From contig BDSL01000019.1 in the NCBI GenBank assembly GCA_003116995.1, positions 682,001 to 746,000 of the forward strand: DNA of 64,000 bases. Direction: 5' to 3'. The stretch comes from Yamagishiella unicocca. Taxonomy: Eukaryota; Chlorophyta; Chlorophyceae; Chlamydomonadales; Volvocaceae. Both the position numbers and the translations under genes were made by a program. A model generated the notes under the pieces. It saw only the letters and a list, made by a program, of their open reading frames with translations, was not told the DNA's origin and did no database searches. Shown in pieces: positions 43,427-55,600 of this stretch (position 1 is its first letter; each line of letters opens with the position of its first letter).

Positions 43427-46400
43427 CTGGCGGAGCGGCACGGAGGGGGGAGGGGGGCGCTAGACGGCCCGGTAACACGACATAAGAAATTATGGAAAAG
43501 GGGGGCCGGCGAGGACATCCCTGGCAGCGACCCCCCGCTGGTCCGCGAGGCGTCATGGGGAAGGGCTGGAGCGCGCGTGCCATGGATGCGTGGTTGGGTC
43601 AGGTGAAGGTTAACAGCCAGTTAGGGATAATCGGTAGCTTCAAGCCCAGGGATCCTCGGTGGCTCTGTTGGCTCTGGTCTGTAGTCGTAGGTGTGTGAAG
43701 GGGGTGCAGTGGTGGCGCTTCCCGCGTGTGTTTGGTTAGGTGCCGTAGATAGGAAGGCGTGCTCCTGGTGGCGGCTGCGAGGTGGGCAGCTGGTGGTGGC
43801 GCGGGCAGCGGGCGCTCCACAGACTGACATGGAGCTGTGGAGGTAGATGCGCAGGACCGGGTGCGTGCAGGCGTGCGTGCTGGTGTGCTGATTGTCGTTG
43901 AAGGGGCAGCATGAGGGACCTAATCGGCGGAGGGGATGGCGGGCCATGTTTAGCGAAGGCAACCTGCTTCATGTGGCGGGGAGCGGCGGCTGTGATGGCG
44001 GTTATGATGGTGGGTGGGTGTACTTCGCACCCGAGGGCCGAGGCAGGTGTGGCCGCTACCCACACCCCAGACCATGTAGCATATCCATCCACGCTGCCAC
44101 ATCAGCGTTCTTGCTGCAATCTTCACAGCGCTAGTGCCCTACATTGAAGGGACAACCGCGTGTCGCATTCACACTTTCATGTGCAAGTAAGCTGATAGCA
44201 GCGGTACCGTACGGAAGTGGGCCAGTGGCTCGTGCGTCCATATCAGGCTGGAAGTATGTTACAGCGCTTGGCAGGCAGCTAGCGCGCAGCTGCTCATCTC
44301 AAGTCGGCCGCAGTACAGTAAGAGAAGGTGCGGGGCCCCCCGCGGGTCGGTAAAAGGGCGCCGCTCCCTGGCCCTGCGCCACGCCAGGTTGCCGGGATCG
44401 CTCGCCCGTCGACGTGAAATACCACTGCCTGCTAAAAAACGAAGAATAACACCGAGGGGAACCACTCAAAAGTACAGGGGCCATCAAACAGGCGAACCAA
44501 ACAAAGGAACATCTAATACATATACTTTTCGTCGGCCCCTCGCCCGCCTGCACGGAGCGACGGCAGCCGCCGCTGGCAAAACCGCTCAGCAGCCGCCAGC
44601 ACTCCACAACAAGGGAGCCGAGGGGTGGCGACATTCCGACACAAGAGTCGTGGTCCTATCTACCCAGGCTACTGCGCCACAGCCGAATGCCGGCCAGGTG
44701 GCGGAGCAGCTAGGCGCCGAGCGCGTGTCAATTTGCAATACCGGTACCATGACACCCGATGGGCGCCATTGCCCTGCTCTGCAGGCCGCACCAGCCATAG
44801 GAGCAGGGCGGCAGGGCGGCGCCCGCTCACGGCCCAGTAAATACACGCACGCCGTGCGGGAGCCGTCCGCTGCCCATCCGGCCCCCCCTCCACACTTCCC
44901 GCCACGACCCCCAGCCCCCCAAAGCGACCAGAGCACATGACTAGCGCGGTCTTGGCTTGGCCTTTTGCGGGGCACACCCGCGGCGATGATCATGAGAAAG
45001 CAAAACAACCGATCAGACACAACAATAGGCAAACATTTAGAGAAGCCACCGAAGTGCTGACGCAAGTGATGATAAAGGTTGTGTTCCGAAGCAGGCACTG
45101 ATGCCATGTTGGCGCATTCGCGCCTCGGCCCCAGCTTGTTCCGGAGCCTTCAGTCCCGCGCTGCTCGGGGCAATTCTCGTCCGGGGCGGTTGCAAGGCTT
45201 CCTCGCAACGGCCCACAGGCGGCCACACAGCCGCCACCACCACACACAACGAACAGTGACCCCTCCCCAGGCAACCGATAAAGCGATATGATCCCCCATC
45301 TTCCACATCGCCGCCGCCATGCCAACACCCGCGTAATGCGTTTAGAAAGCTCTAGTGCTGCTATCTCATAATGCACCTACAACCCGGAAACGCAAACACA
45401 ACGCAAGGCCGGACCACAATACAAACAGCCGCACGTTGCCAGGGATATAATAGGATCTGAGGCCGCCGCGCAGCCGCTCGAGGCGGGTCGCTGACGACAG
45501 CGCAGCGGACATTCGACACGCACCTACAGCAATGCCACCTACACGGCAAGTAGTCCCACGTGCCGAACAACCCGCGCGGCCGCTACCAGCCGGGCAACAC
45601 CCAGACAAAACCAATACAACTATCGTTTGCCACCTCGCCTCCGCAGCTGAGCCAGTGGTGGTTTAAAAGGGCGCACATCCCCGCAACACTAAAAAGCAGC
45701 ATGGAAGGTAACACCTGTTATTATATCTGCATAGGACCGGCTGCAGGAGGTACCTGCCGAGCTCGATTGTACCCTCCACGCGCCCGCCTAGAGGGCGTGA
45801 CTGCCAAGTGACCGGCGCAATACCTTCTGCGACAACCCACTACGCCGCATCCGCATGTGGCCCCGCATTCGCCATGCATCGCCGCACTGAATGGTCGTGC
45901 GCGGGCCGGCGGGGTTCGCGGACAGCAGCTCTTTCCGTGCTTCTTTTAAGCAGGTGCAGATGCAGGCAGAAAGAGTAGTCCCCGCGGGCAGGACGTGCAG
46001 TCAAATGCTGGAGGCGCGATTAATCTCTGCACCATCACTTGACCTGGCAAGCAGCAGGCGTTCAGCCAAGATGAGTTAAACCTAATGCAGCCAACGACGC
46101 TCAGACACATGCAAATGGCGACGGGCCATACCAGGGCGCGGCCAAGGCGGCGCACGCCTCGGTCCAATCACCTATCGGCCAAAGCCCCGGCCCCACCCTG
46201 ACTTAACAATCGCCGCTTCACGCACCGTGAGCGCAGCTCCGATAGGCAGGAAACGACCACAGCCGAACACATTGGCGCCCTGCCTTCCGCAAAACCGGCT
46301 TCGGTCTGCCCCGGTATGATACATACTGCAGGCTTCCTACAATCCGACGATTCGATAAATAGCCGTGGCTGTAGGTTCGGTTTTTCGATATGGGAGTCTG

Positions 46401-47291
46401 ATTTTAAGGGAAATGCGATCACCACCACGCGGTGAGGGAGCTCCAAGGAGCGTTTATCATTGCGGCTGAGAAACCCAGCCGCGGGAGAGGGATCTCCAGC
46501 ATACGACCCACATTCCCCGCCAGCGGGCATCGGGAGCAGTACACCCCCCCCCCAAGCCACCGAAAAATGCTGGCGGCAGTGCGCCAGCCCTCATTGCACC
46601 GCAGCTGCTACGGGGACTGGCTGTTGCAAGGCCGGTGGTGGACTTGCTGGCCGGCCCATCCACGCAGCTGTGACGTCGCACGACATTCGCCGCTGCGGCG
46701 GCAGCGCTTCCGTTGCATCCCTTTCCCGCCGCGATCCTCTGAGGAGCTCCTTGCTGCTGCAGCCCACTCGCACACTCGGAGGGCGGCTGAAGTAGCTGGC
46801 ACCTGGCACTTCCCCTACCGCCGTGGGTGATGACGTCGTGGCAACGGACCAATCCCTAGCTGTGGAAGACTGCCAAGCTGCTGAGAGCGGCGAGGGACAT
46901 GTCTGCGGCAGCTGCAGCGGTGCGACGGGTGGGAAGTGGTGCGTTATCTGCTGGACATGGCACTGCGGGACAAGATGCGGGTGGGGCTGCCAGCAGGGGC
47001 CGGTGCTGTGGCTGCTGCTAGTCACGATGGTTGCTATGGACGGCGACTCGTCGTCATCCTGGGGGGACCTCCACCGTGGCGCGTACTCGTCGAGGATCCG
47101 TTGGACAGCGTACACTGTAAGCGGTTTCCGCTGTGGGAAGGGGGAGCGGGGGAAGGCAGGGGAGATTTGGTTGAAACGATTTGTTTATCGAGGGAGAGGA
47201 TGGAATCCTGGCGGTAATGGTTGGACGGCGGGAGTAGTGGAGTGCAGGGCAGACAGCTGCGCTGCGGCCACACCGGCGCGCCCCCCTTGGG
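43427..47291. other. Large intergenic region, 3.9 kb
   Basis: No gene model could be supported. GC content is lower and less skewed than in the genes, and many short open frames exist on both strands without family motifs. One stretch on the plus strand (46919-47116) looks exon-like but could not be joined to neighbours. Confidence 0.5.
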
Positions 47292-48043
47292 TCAGAACGA
47301 GGCGGGAGAGCGGCGAGGAGAGCGCAATCCCCCAATGACGCCAAAACGGGGACGTGTAGGCCTTTTGGATAATGGGAGCTACGGACAAACATGGTGGCCA
47401 ATATGGAAAGTGCCGCTTGCAGGGCTAGGTTGACAAACTCACCACTGCGCCATCGGCTCCAAGAGATAGAGCCCGCTGCGCCACCGTCTGGCCATTCTCG
47501 ACCAGGTCGTCTAAACATGATGCTGTGCATACGACAACGGGCACCCTCAAATGCTCGCCATTCGGAGTCTGGGACTCCAGCTCGCGAATGCCTTTTGTCG
47601 CAGCCCATCCGTCAGCTACGGGCATTTGTAGGTCCAAGAAGACGCAGACCAACTGTGTGCGCTCCTGGTTGTACACATCAATGCATTGAAGGCCGTTCTC
47701 TGCCTCAAGGACCTCAAAGCCAAGCTGCGGACGAACAGCAACGGCGAGGTTGGCAACGGCGGGAGTATAAGGGCTTTGTCAGGTCAATCTTGACCTGGAC
47801 GGAGCTATGGTCTTCGATAATTCACTAGTAAGATCTTAGCACAATCAGGCAGCGGCCCGCGCTGAAGGCAGCGACGGACTGTGACGTTCCGGAGGGCCTA
47901 TCGTCACGCAGAAGGGATAACTGCGCCTTGCGAGGGATACCCACGCAATTGCCTTGAAGACACACCTTATGGAGGATTGTCCCAAGTATGAGGCGATTGA
48001 CCGCCAGGTCGTCCACCACGAGCGCTTTTTGAGGCCGCGTCAT
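47292..48043 (-). CDS. Response-regulator receiver domain protein
   Basis: Minus-strand exons: 48043-47966, 47724-47443, 47378-47292, all phase 0; 148 residues. It is a CheY-like receiver: KALVVDDLAVNRLILGTILH with the acidic pair, FEVLEAENGLQCIDVYNQE, phospho-acceptor Asp in FLDLQMPVADGW, and VPVVVCTAS with the conserved Thr/Ser. After LGADGA the normally invariant Lys-Pro is missing; the third exon gives VLPLSKRP. No output domain is visible. Upstream sequence stays open in frame to about 48215 and ends at a possible acceptor, so this could be the C-terminal receiver of a hybrid histidine kinase whose other exons I cannot find, or a decaying copy. The third exon is the weakest part. Confidence 0.55.
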
Positions 48044-49696
48044 GGGGATTTTGCTACGAATGTGCCTGGGGCCGTGCGAAGGCAGCACGCCCAAAGGCTG
48101 CAAAGATGCTAGTGAAGCCAGGGCTGCAGATAGGTGGCTGCGAACTGCCTGGCGGCCAGAAGGGGTCTCGGTGGTTTGCGCGCTGATTGAGCCTCTATTG
48201 AGGAGTGTACAAGCCTAAATAGCAGTATTACGCTTGCCTTAATGCAGTTGTCCTATTGGAAGTGGCGTTAGGCTTAAAGCGCGCCCCGAAGCTTAGTGCT
48301 CTGCACATCGTGGATCGCGCAATCGGACCCTGACAGAATCACCGTACGGTACGAGCATTTGACTCGGGCTAGTGGAGTGTTGCTTCCGTTATTCGTCTTC
48401 AGCATAACAAATAAAGGCTTGTAAGCTCTTTTTAGGATTGCTAGCTTACAATTACGGTGTCGAGATTGTGCGAGGGCATGATCTTGTTGATTGGGTGCCC
48501 ATACTCGGCAATGTTTGTCGTGCCAAGTCTGTATTATTTTCACATACTGAAAACCCACACGAGCGCGTTCATGTTCATTTTTTACCGGGTCCCGGTTGGC
48601 AGTTCGTTGGAGGTACCGGGCTGGCACTCGGCGCCAGCTCACGCTCCGGCAGCGTTACTCAATCGCCATGTACGAGATGTTGCGCAACATCATATCTTCA
48701 GATTGCTCTGCGAGTCTTAATGCTTTAATAATGGCGTCGTCCCATAGCATGCAGTCCCGTATTATACATTCATGGGGATATGGCAGGCCTCGCATGCGTG
48801 TCGGCCTTGATTACTAGCTGCCATATCTTGGGTAATGATATGAAGGCAAGCAAAGTTTCAGAAGTTTACTGTTTACGTTTACATTGTGCCTGGGCATACC
48901 TTCCTAGTATTTTCGCCGATCGGTCTAGGAGGACTGTCCTTTATCATATCGCGGCCAGTTATATCGCATTGCAATGCCTATACTAGTCGTCCTTGGGCAT
49001 TGCAAGGCTTGTTCCTGCATACGTGTCAAACTTGGGTCTGTACGCAGGAACAAGGCATAAAGGCGATTAGTCCTCAGCATTTCACCGGGAGTGCCTACGT
49101 CCTGCAGAAGGCATGCAACAACGCTAACAAATGGATGGCACCTGGTGGAGCGTGTCACAGGGAGCCCTTGCTTCCTCTTCTCTTGACAAGCGGGGACTGG
49201 GGTGTTACAGGGGTGTTACCACCGACAGCCACCAAAAGATACTTCCACGGGAATGGCGTGCAAAAGCGAGACAAAGCCACGCGGCAGTGCTGGAGACACG
49301 TTAACCTGCGCACAGACTTGATGCACTAGCAATTCCCAAGGACGTGTCATTTGACGGCCCCTAGCATTTGCTCACGAACATGAGCTCTAGCGCTCGCTAG
49401 CTGATGAAGGCGTCGTTACGTGACGTGCGCTCCGCTGAGCCCCCTTCAACCGACCGTGCCGCGCGGTCGAACAGCAGCCTTCAGTTGGCTCACCCGTCCT
49501 GCACAGCCCAACTACCCATTTACGACCTACTGCCTGCTACCTCAGCTACCCCCACCGCGGCGCAACCCCCCTCATCTTCACCATCACGTGGGCCGCCTGC
49601 ACCCCCCGCCGCGCGCAGCAGAGAGCCAGAGGCACCCACCGCGGTGCCTTCAGCGCTCCCTCCCGAAAACCCTGCTGTCGTACTACTGTCGTACCA
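48044..49696. other. Intergenic region between receiver gene and PEX1
   Basis: No histidine-kinase or other domain could be recognised on either strand. A minus-strand TGTAA at 49209-49205 is about 490 bp beyond the PEX1 stop and is its likely polyadenylation signal. Confidence 0.5.
49205..49209 (-). promoter_or_regulatory. Candidate polyadenylation signal TGTAA (PEX1)
   Basis: The first TGTAA on the minus strand after the PEX1 stop codon at 49697. Confidence 0.45.
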
Positions 49697-52600
49697 CTAC
49701 GCCAGGGTTGCTCGCTTGGCCTTCGGGTCCAAGTCCAGGTGTCCGGGTCGGGTCCCGGGAGCCTCGCGGTCCTGGCGGAAGCGGGCGTACAGCGCATTGA
49801 GGCGAGCCGCCTCGGCGGCCGGCAGAGACGGCCTCGCCGCCTCCACAGCGCGAAGCACGTGGCGCATGCATATGACCGGTCCCGCTGAGGCTGCCACCGG
49901 GGGCTGCGCCGGGGCTGTGTCCGCAGGCCTCAGCGCCGTATCCGCTCCTGTCGGGGCGCCAGCCGTCCAGCTGCTGACGCCGCCGCTGCCGCTGTCACCG
50001 CCGCTCCTGCCACCCGCGCCACCCGCCGGCAGTGCATGGGAGGGAGGGCCGGTGGGTGAGGTGGCGCTTGGCTCCGTTACACACATCGCCTCCACGCTTT
50101 CGTTGATCGCGTGGAGCTGCGCCTCGGACAGTACGGCACCCAGATCCGCCCCTGCGGCGTCGGCACGGAGAGGGGTCCAGGGAGGGTGCGGGTGGTGGCG
50201 GGTCCCACCAGGAGGAGGATACTCGCATCCCCCCCCCACCCCGTTGCTTCGTGCCCAGCCGCCCCTGGTGGGAGCAGCGGCCGCAGTGAGCGCCTCCGCC
50301 ACCCAAGTGTTATCCTCCACGCGCGTCAGTGCACCTCGCGCTGTAGTGCAGCCACCACTGCCACCACCGCCACCACCGCCACTACCACCAGCGCCCAGCA
50401 CTGCCGCCGCTCCCCAGCACCGACGGTCCGGCCAAACGCCCCGGCCCCCCCCGCCTTACCAGTCATGCCCTGGCTCGCCTCCGCCACCCGCTTCAAGTCG
50501 ACGTCAGCAGCCAGGTTGAGCCGCCGGCTGAGCGCGCGAAGGACCTGCAGGAGTCGCATGGTTGGCAGTTTCACGGTTTCGGGGCTCCGAGGTTATAGAC
50601 GGGACACAGGGCTGGCTTCAAGAGCGACTGTATTGATGAGATGACAAAGGACGGATACCGGCAACAGGCAACGAGCCAAGCAAGCAAGGGGATCGTGCAG
50701 GAGTTATGGGGCTGCCCGCACCCACCTGCAGCCGCTGTTCCGATCCCTCCGGGGGGCCACAGAACAGCAAGCGGTCCAGGCGGCCGGGCCGCAGCAGCGC
50801 CGCGTCTATGAGGTCGGGTCGGCTTGTGGCCGCCAGCACCACCACCCCCCGCAGCCCCTCCACGCCGTCCAGCTCCGTCAGCAGCTGGTTCACCACCCGG
50901 TCCGTGACTCCTGCGCGGGGCACACACCGACGCCACACACAGAAGCAAACCGGCGTCTTGGGCGCGTACAAAGAAGGGGAGCCGTCTGCGAGCGTGCAGC
51001 GCAGCGACCCGTGGGTCACACACTCCCAAAGGTGAGGGCCCGGGGCTGCAGCACAACGCAGGGTCCCTGTGTGGGTTCCGGAGCTAGAGCCCGGCCGTCC
51101 GTGGGGTGTACGTGGCACCTGATAGGAGGTCGCGACCGGTTACCCCCCCGCGCGCGCTATCCTGTCTTTTTCGCGTCAACGGTCTTCACGCCACCCCGCG
51201 CGTACCGGTGGAGTCGTGGCCTCGGGGCGGGGCGATGGCGTCAAACTCGTCGAAGAACAGCACCGCGGGGGCGGCGGCGGCAGCGCGGGCGAACAGGTCC
51301 CGCACGGCCGCCTCGGAGGCGCCGATGTACTTGTTGAGCAGCTCGGGGCCTTTCACGGTCAGGAAGCTGAGGCCGGTGGAGAGAGGGGCGCGGAAGGGGT
51401 GGGGAGGGAGGGCCGCAGGGGGTGGGGCTGCGGGAGGAAAGCACCGGGGCAGCAAGCGATACACGAGCCGCAGGCCCAGCTCCGTGCCGCCGCAGGCCCT
51501 GTGTGCACCCCTCTCCCACAGCCCGCTAGCCAATACCTTGCCCTACCTTGGCCGCCAGCCTGCAACACCCCCGTGGCCTGCTCCCCCCCCCCTCCTGACC
51601 ACCACTCCATCAACACCTTCACCTTCATCTTTGGGCCTGGATCTTTACACGCTGACATGAGGAGGCCCATCACCCGTGGCCCTTCCTCCTCTTTCATTTT
51701 CTGGCATCCACGGGTCTTCCTCGAAACCCTCCTCTTTCCCTCCCTCCCTCCCGCTCACCGCACGGGCGCCACCTTGGACACCGCCGCCACCGCCGCCGCC
51801 ACCACGTGCGTCTTGCCGCACCCCGGCGGGCCGTACAGCAGCGCGCCGGTTCGCAGCCGCAGCGGCGCCGACGCCACCAGGTCGCGGTGTCGTACCGGCA
51901 GCAGCAGCGCCTCCCGCAGCGACGCCACCACGTCTGGCAGCCCGCCCACGTCCTCCCAGCCCTCGGCCTGGCGGCGGCCACATGCGGTGGTAGAGTGGGG
52001 TGCAGGGTGGGGTGAAGGTTGGGGTGCAGAGTATGGGTGTGTGGGGGATGGAGGGTAGGGTGCAGGGTGAGGTGCAGGGTGGGGTGCCCTCGGGGCCCCT
52101 GCCTGCCAAACGCGCCCATTGCGCTCGATGTAGGACATCGCGACTTACGAAAAGGAGTCGTGACGCCCACCCGCCCGCTCACCCTGCCGCCCGCTGCCGA
52201 CGCCTGCTGCACCCCCCAGAAGGCTGCGGGCACGAACCCCTCCAGCGCCGAGCGCAGGTCGCCCTCCGTTACGGTCAATGACACACCAGGCGCCGAGCCG
52301 GCGGTGGCAACAGCCGCTGCCGCAGCAGCTGTGGAAGCAGCGGCTGCTGGGGTGGTCGCCGCTTGAGCTCGCCCTGCAGAGTCGCCTGGTGGGGCTGCTG
52401 CCGCTTCCTCTGGTTGCTGGCTTAGCTGGCGGTGAAGCGCCAAGTGGACTGCTCTGGAGCGGGGGGGTGCGGGAGAGGCGACCAGGGGACAGGGGATTAG
52501 AGGCTGGACAGAGGGATATAGCAACCAGCGGACCATGGCATTCGACGACATCCCCGATGACGAGGCCCCCCTCCACAACGTCTCCTCTTGGCAAGAAAGG

Positions 52601-55600
52601 GCAAAAAGGGGCAAGAAAGAGGTGCGGCCATAGGGTACGACATTGATGGCGACGAGCTGTGTATCGTACGCGCAGCGTGTGTTACGGTACCCTCCAGCTG
52701 CTGAGCTGGCAAACCGCGGCATCGTCCCGTACGACAACCCCCAGGATTGTGCTCAAGCTGTACGGCCCTCTCGCTACCTGTCCAACAGCAGCCGCAGATC
52801 CACACCCTCGAAGCCCTCCGCCGCCCCCGCCACCGCCGCCAGCTGGGCCGCGTCCACAGCCACCCCCCGCCGCCGCGCCGCCGCGGCAAGCATGGCGGTG
52901 CGGCCGCGCGACCCAGGGGTCGGCAGCCGCACCTGCGAGTCGGCGGGTCACAGGCAAACGGATCCCAACCGTCATGGGCAGACGGGGCGCGACGGAACTA
53001 CTCCGCGATAGGGCACGTTGGGGGCGCTGGTTCAGGGGCCGGATAATGAAGCGTGAAGCGAGCGTGCTTCGGAGGTACCCGCCGTGATATTCCGCAGTTC
53101 CCTACGCTCTGCGTGCGTGTTCCGACGACTTCACGGCTTCCTTCGAAACTGCCCCATCAGGCACGACGTTACGGCTTTCAATTTGCCGCCTCCCCCACAA
53201 TTCGCTCCTGCGGCGCCGCTTCACCGACCACCCGACCCCCCCCAAGCGCGAAGCCACACCGCACAGCGACGCAGCCCTGCCGTACCTCGAAGTCCAGGCG
53301 ACCAACCCGCCGCAGCGCAGCGTGTACGGCAGCGGCGTCCCGCGCCGACGCCACCACCGCGACCGCCGGCGGCGGCGCCGCCGACGGCGACACCTCCGGA
53401 TGCACCGCCGCCGCCGTCGCCGCCGACAGCTCGTCCAGCAGCGACGACAGCCAGTCGGCGAGGCGCGCCGCCGCGGCGGCGCCGTCGGGGTGCTGCATGC
53501 CGTACTCGGAACCCTCCTGCGTCATCGCCGGGCCGGGGTAGCGTAGGAACGCGTGTTGGTCACACGAGGCATACATTGGATAGGCTAGCGTACGGATCGC
53601 GTGGAACTTCTGTTTTAGGGCTTAGACAACGGACTAAAAGCAGACAACAAGAACATCTTAAATAATAATTCTAGTGCGCCGGCCGGGGTGCGCCAGGGCA
53701 GCATCAGGCGTTGCAGCGTCATGCGTGTGCCTCCCCCCGGACCCGTCGGATCCCTTTTCCTCCCCCTGCTCGCACCGGCGCGCTGGGGCAGATCGTGTCC
53801 AGGTCGTCCAGCAGCAGCAGGCAGGGGGAGCAGTGCAGCGCCTCAGCGGCCACGGCAGCCAGCGCCGCCGTGGTGGCGCCATGGGAGCCACCTGCCAGGG
53901 GCCCGGGCGGGGTAAGAGGGGGAAACCGTGGACCACGGCGTGGGGTGAGGTGTTGCATAGCGTCCGCTTATGGTTGTGGTGGTTGTGGTCGTTGTGGTGG
54001 TGGTTGCGATAGTGGTGGGGTTGGTTGCGATAGTAGTGGTAGGGGGTAGCTGCCTTGGGATGAGCAAAACCCCAAGTCACACGGAGGGGCACTAGCAGCC
54101 AGGCGCCTGCAGGCCGCAGCAGCCGGCCGGACCCACCCGCCAGTTGGCCGCACCGCACGTGCACCACGTGGGACTGGTAGGCGGGGTGGCGCTCCGCCAG
54201 GTCACCCAGCGCGGAGAGCAGCTGGGAGCGCCCGCTGCCTGGGGCGGGGGGCGGGGCGACGGGGTGGGATGTGTGGTAGTAGGTAGTGTATTGGGGGGAA
54301 GTGGGGGAGCAGTGCTCTCAGCTGCAGGGCAGCGGAGCATGAGTCGTGGGCTGTGCGATGGGACCTCAGGAGCAACACATGCGGGGCTTCTTAGGGTGTC
54401 CAAGGGATGTCCCCTTTGAACCCGTGTGTCAACCCGCGGAAGGGGAGACCTGCCGTACTCACCCTGCGGCCCGGTCACCAGCACGCCGCCGCAGCGCGAC
54501 AAGCCCGCGCGTGCCACCGCGGCGCCGACCCACGGGTCGAGCTGCGGCAGCAGGCGCCGCAGGCACCGCTCTAGCTGATCGTTCAGCCAGCCGATGTGGT
54601 CCAGGTCCAGATCCAGCGCCGCCGCTCCCGTGGACGTAGATCCGGATCCTGGAACTTCGCTATTGACCACCTCAACCTCGGTTGCTGACGTGCATATCGC
54701 TGATCCGACGTCAGCGGCGGCTACGGGCGACGAGCATGCTTCCATGCTGCTAGGAGCGGGCTGCGGCTGTAGCAGCGGCGGCGGCGGCGGCAGCGGCCGC
54801 GCGGCAAGCACGGCGGCGTGGCGCGCGGAGGCGTACGACACGTCTGGCAGCACGATGGGCTGACCGATCTTGCTCGCAAGCGCCGCCGGCGCATGCGGGG
54901 CCTCTGCCCGCTGAGGGCCCGCGGGAAGTGCCTCCGTGGGCGTTGACGGCGGCGCCGACGGCGCCGACGTCGACGTCAGCAGCGCGGCGAGCGTGCGCGC
55001 GGACACCAGCGGCGGGGGTGGCGGCGCCGCGGGGGCGGCGGCGGCGCCAGCCGGGTGCTGAGCGGTCACGCCGGTGGTGCTGGTACGCCGCACTGCGTGC
55101 ACTATCAGGGAGTAGTCACCGGGGGCAGGCGAGGTGACGCCCGCCACGCCGTTGCCGCCAGCAAGCGTGTTTGTATCATTCTTGTGGGCGGCGCTACTGC
55201 TGCCGTTGGTGGCTGCCGCGCCTCGCCCTGCGGCGCCCGTGGCCGCTGCGTGGATACGGAAATGTACGACGGCTCCGGAGGCAAGCGGGAGGAGCACTTC
55301 GGGGGAGACTCCGCTACAGCCCTCCCCGCCGCTTGCGGCTACGCCGCCGCCGCCGCCGCTGCCCGCGGTCGCGAGGTCGATGCAGCTGCACTCCAGCACT
55401 GCACGACGTATCCCCTCCATCTGCGCCGCCAGCCACCGATGCACGGCGTGCGACAGCGCTTGCGACAGTACGGCAGGCAGCGTCGACGCCGCCATGCCCG
55501 CCGACGCCAGTGCGGCCTGGTAGTGCAGCACCTCCTCGGACGCCGGCGCGTGGGCAAGAGCGGCGGCGGGCTGACCCGCCGGGGTCGACGCCGCAGTCAC

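Noticed and set aside
48596..48660. GGTGLAL-like peptide on the plus strand suggesting a histidine-kinase G box near the receiver gene
   Set aside because: It is on the opposite strand to the receiver gene, and no H, N or F boxes are seen around it.
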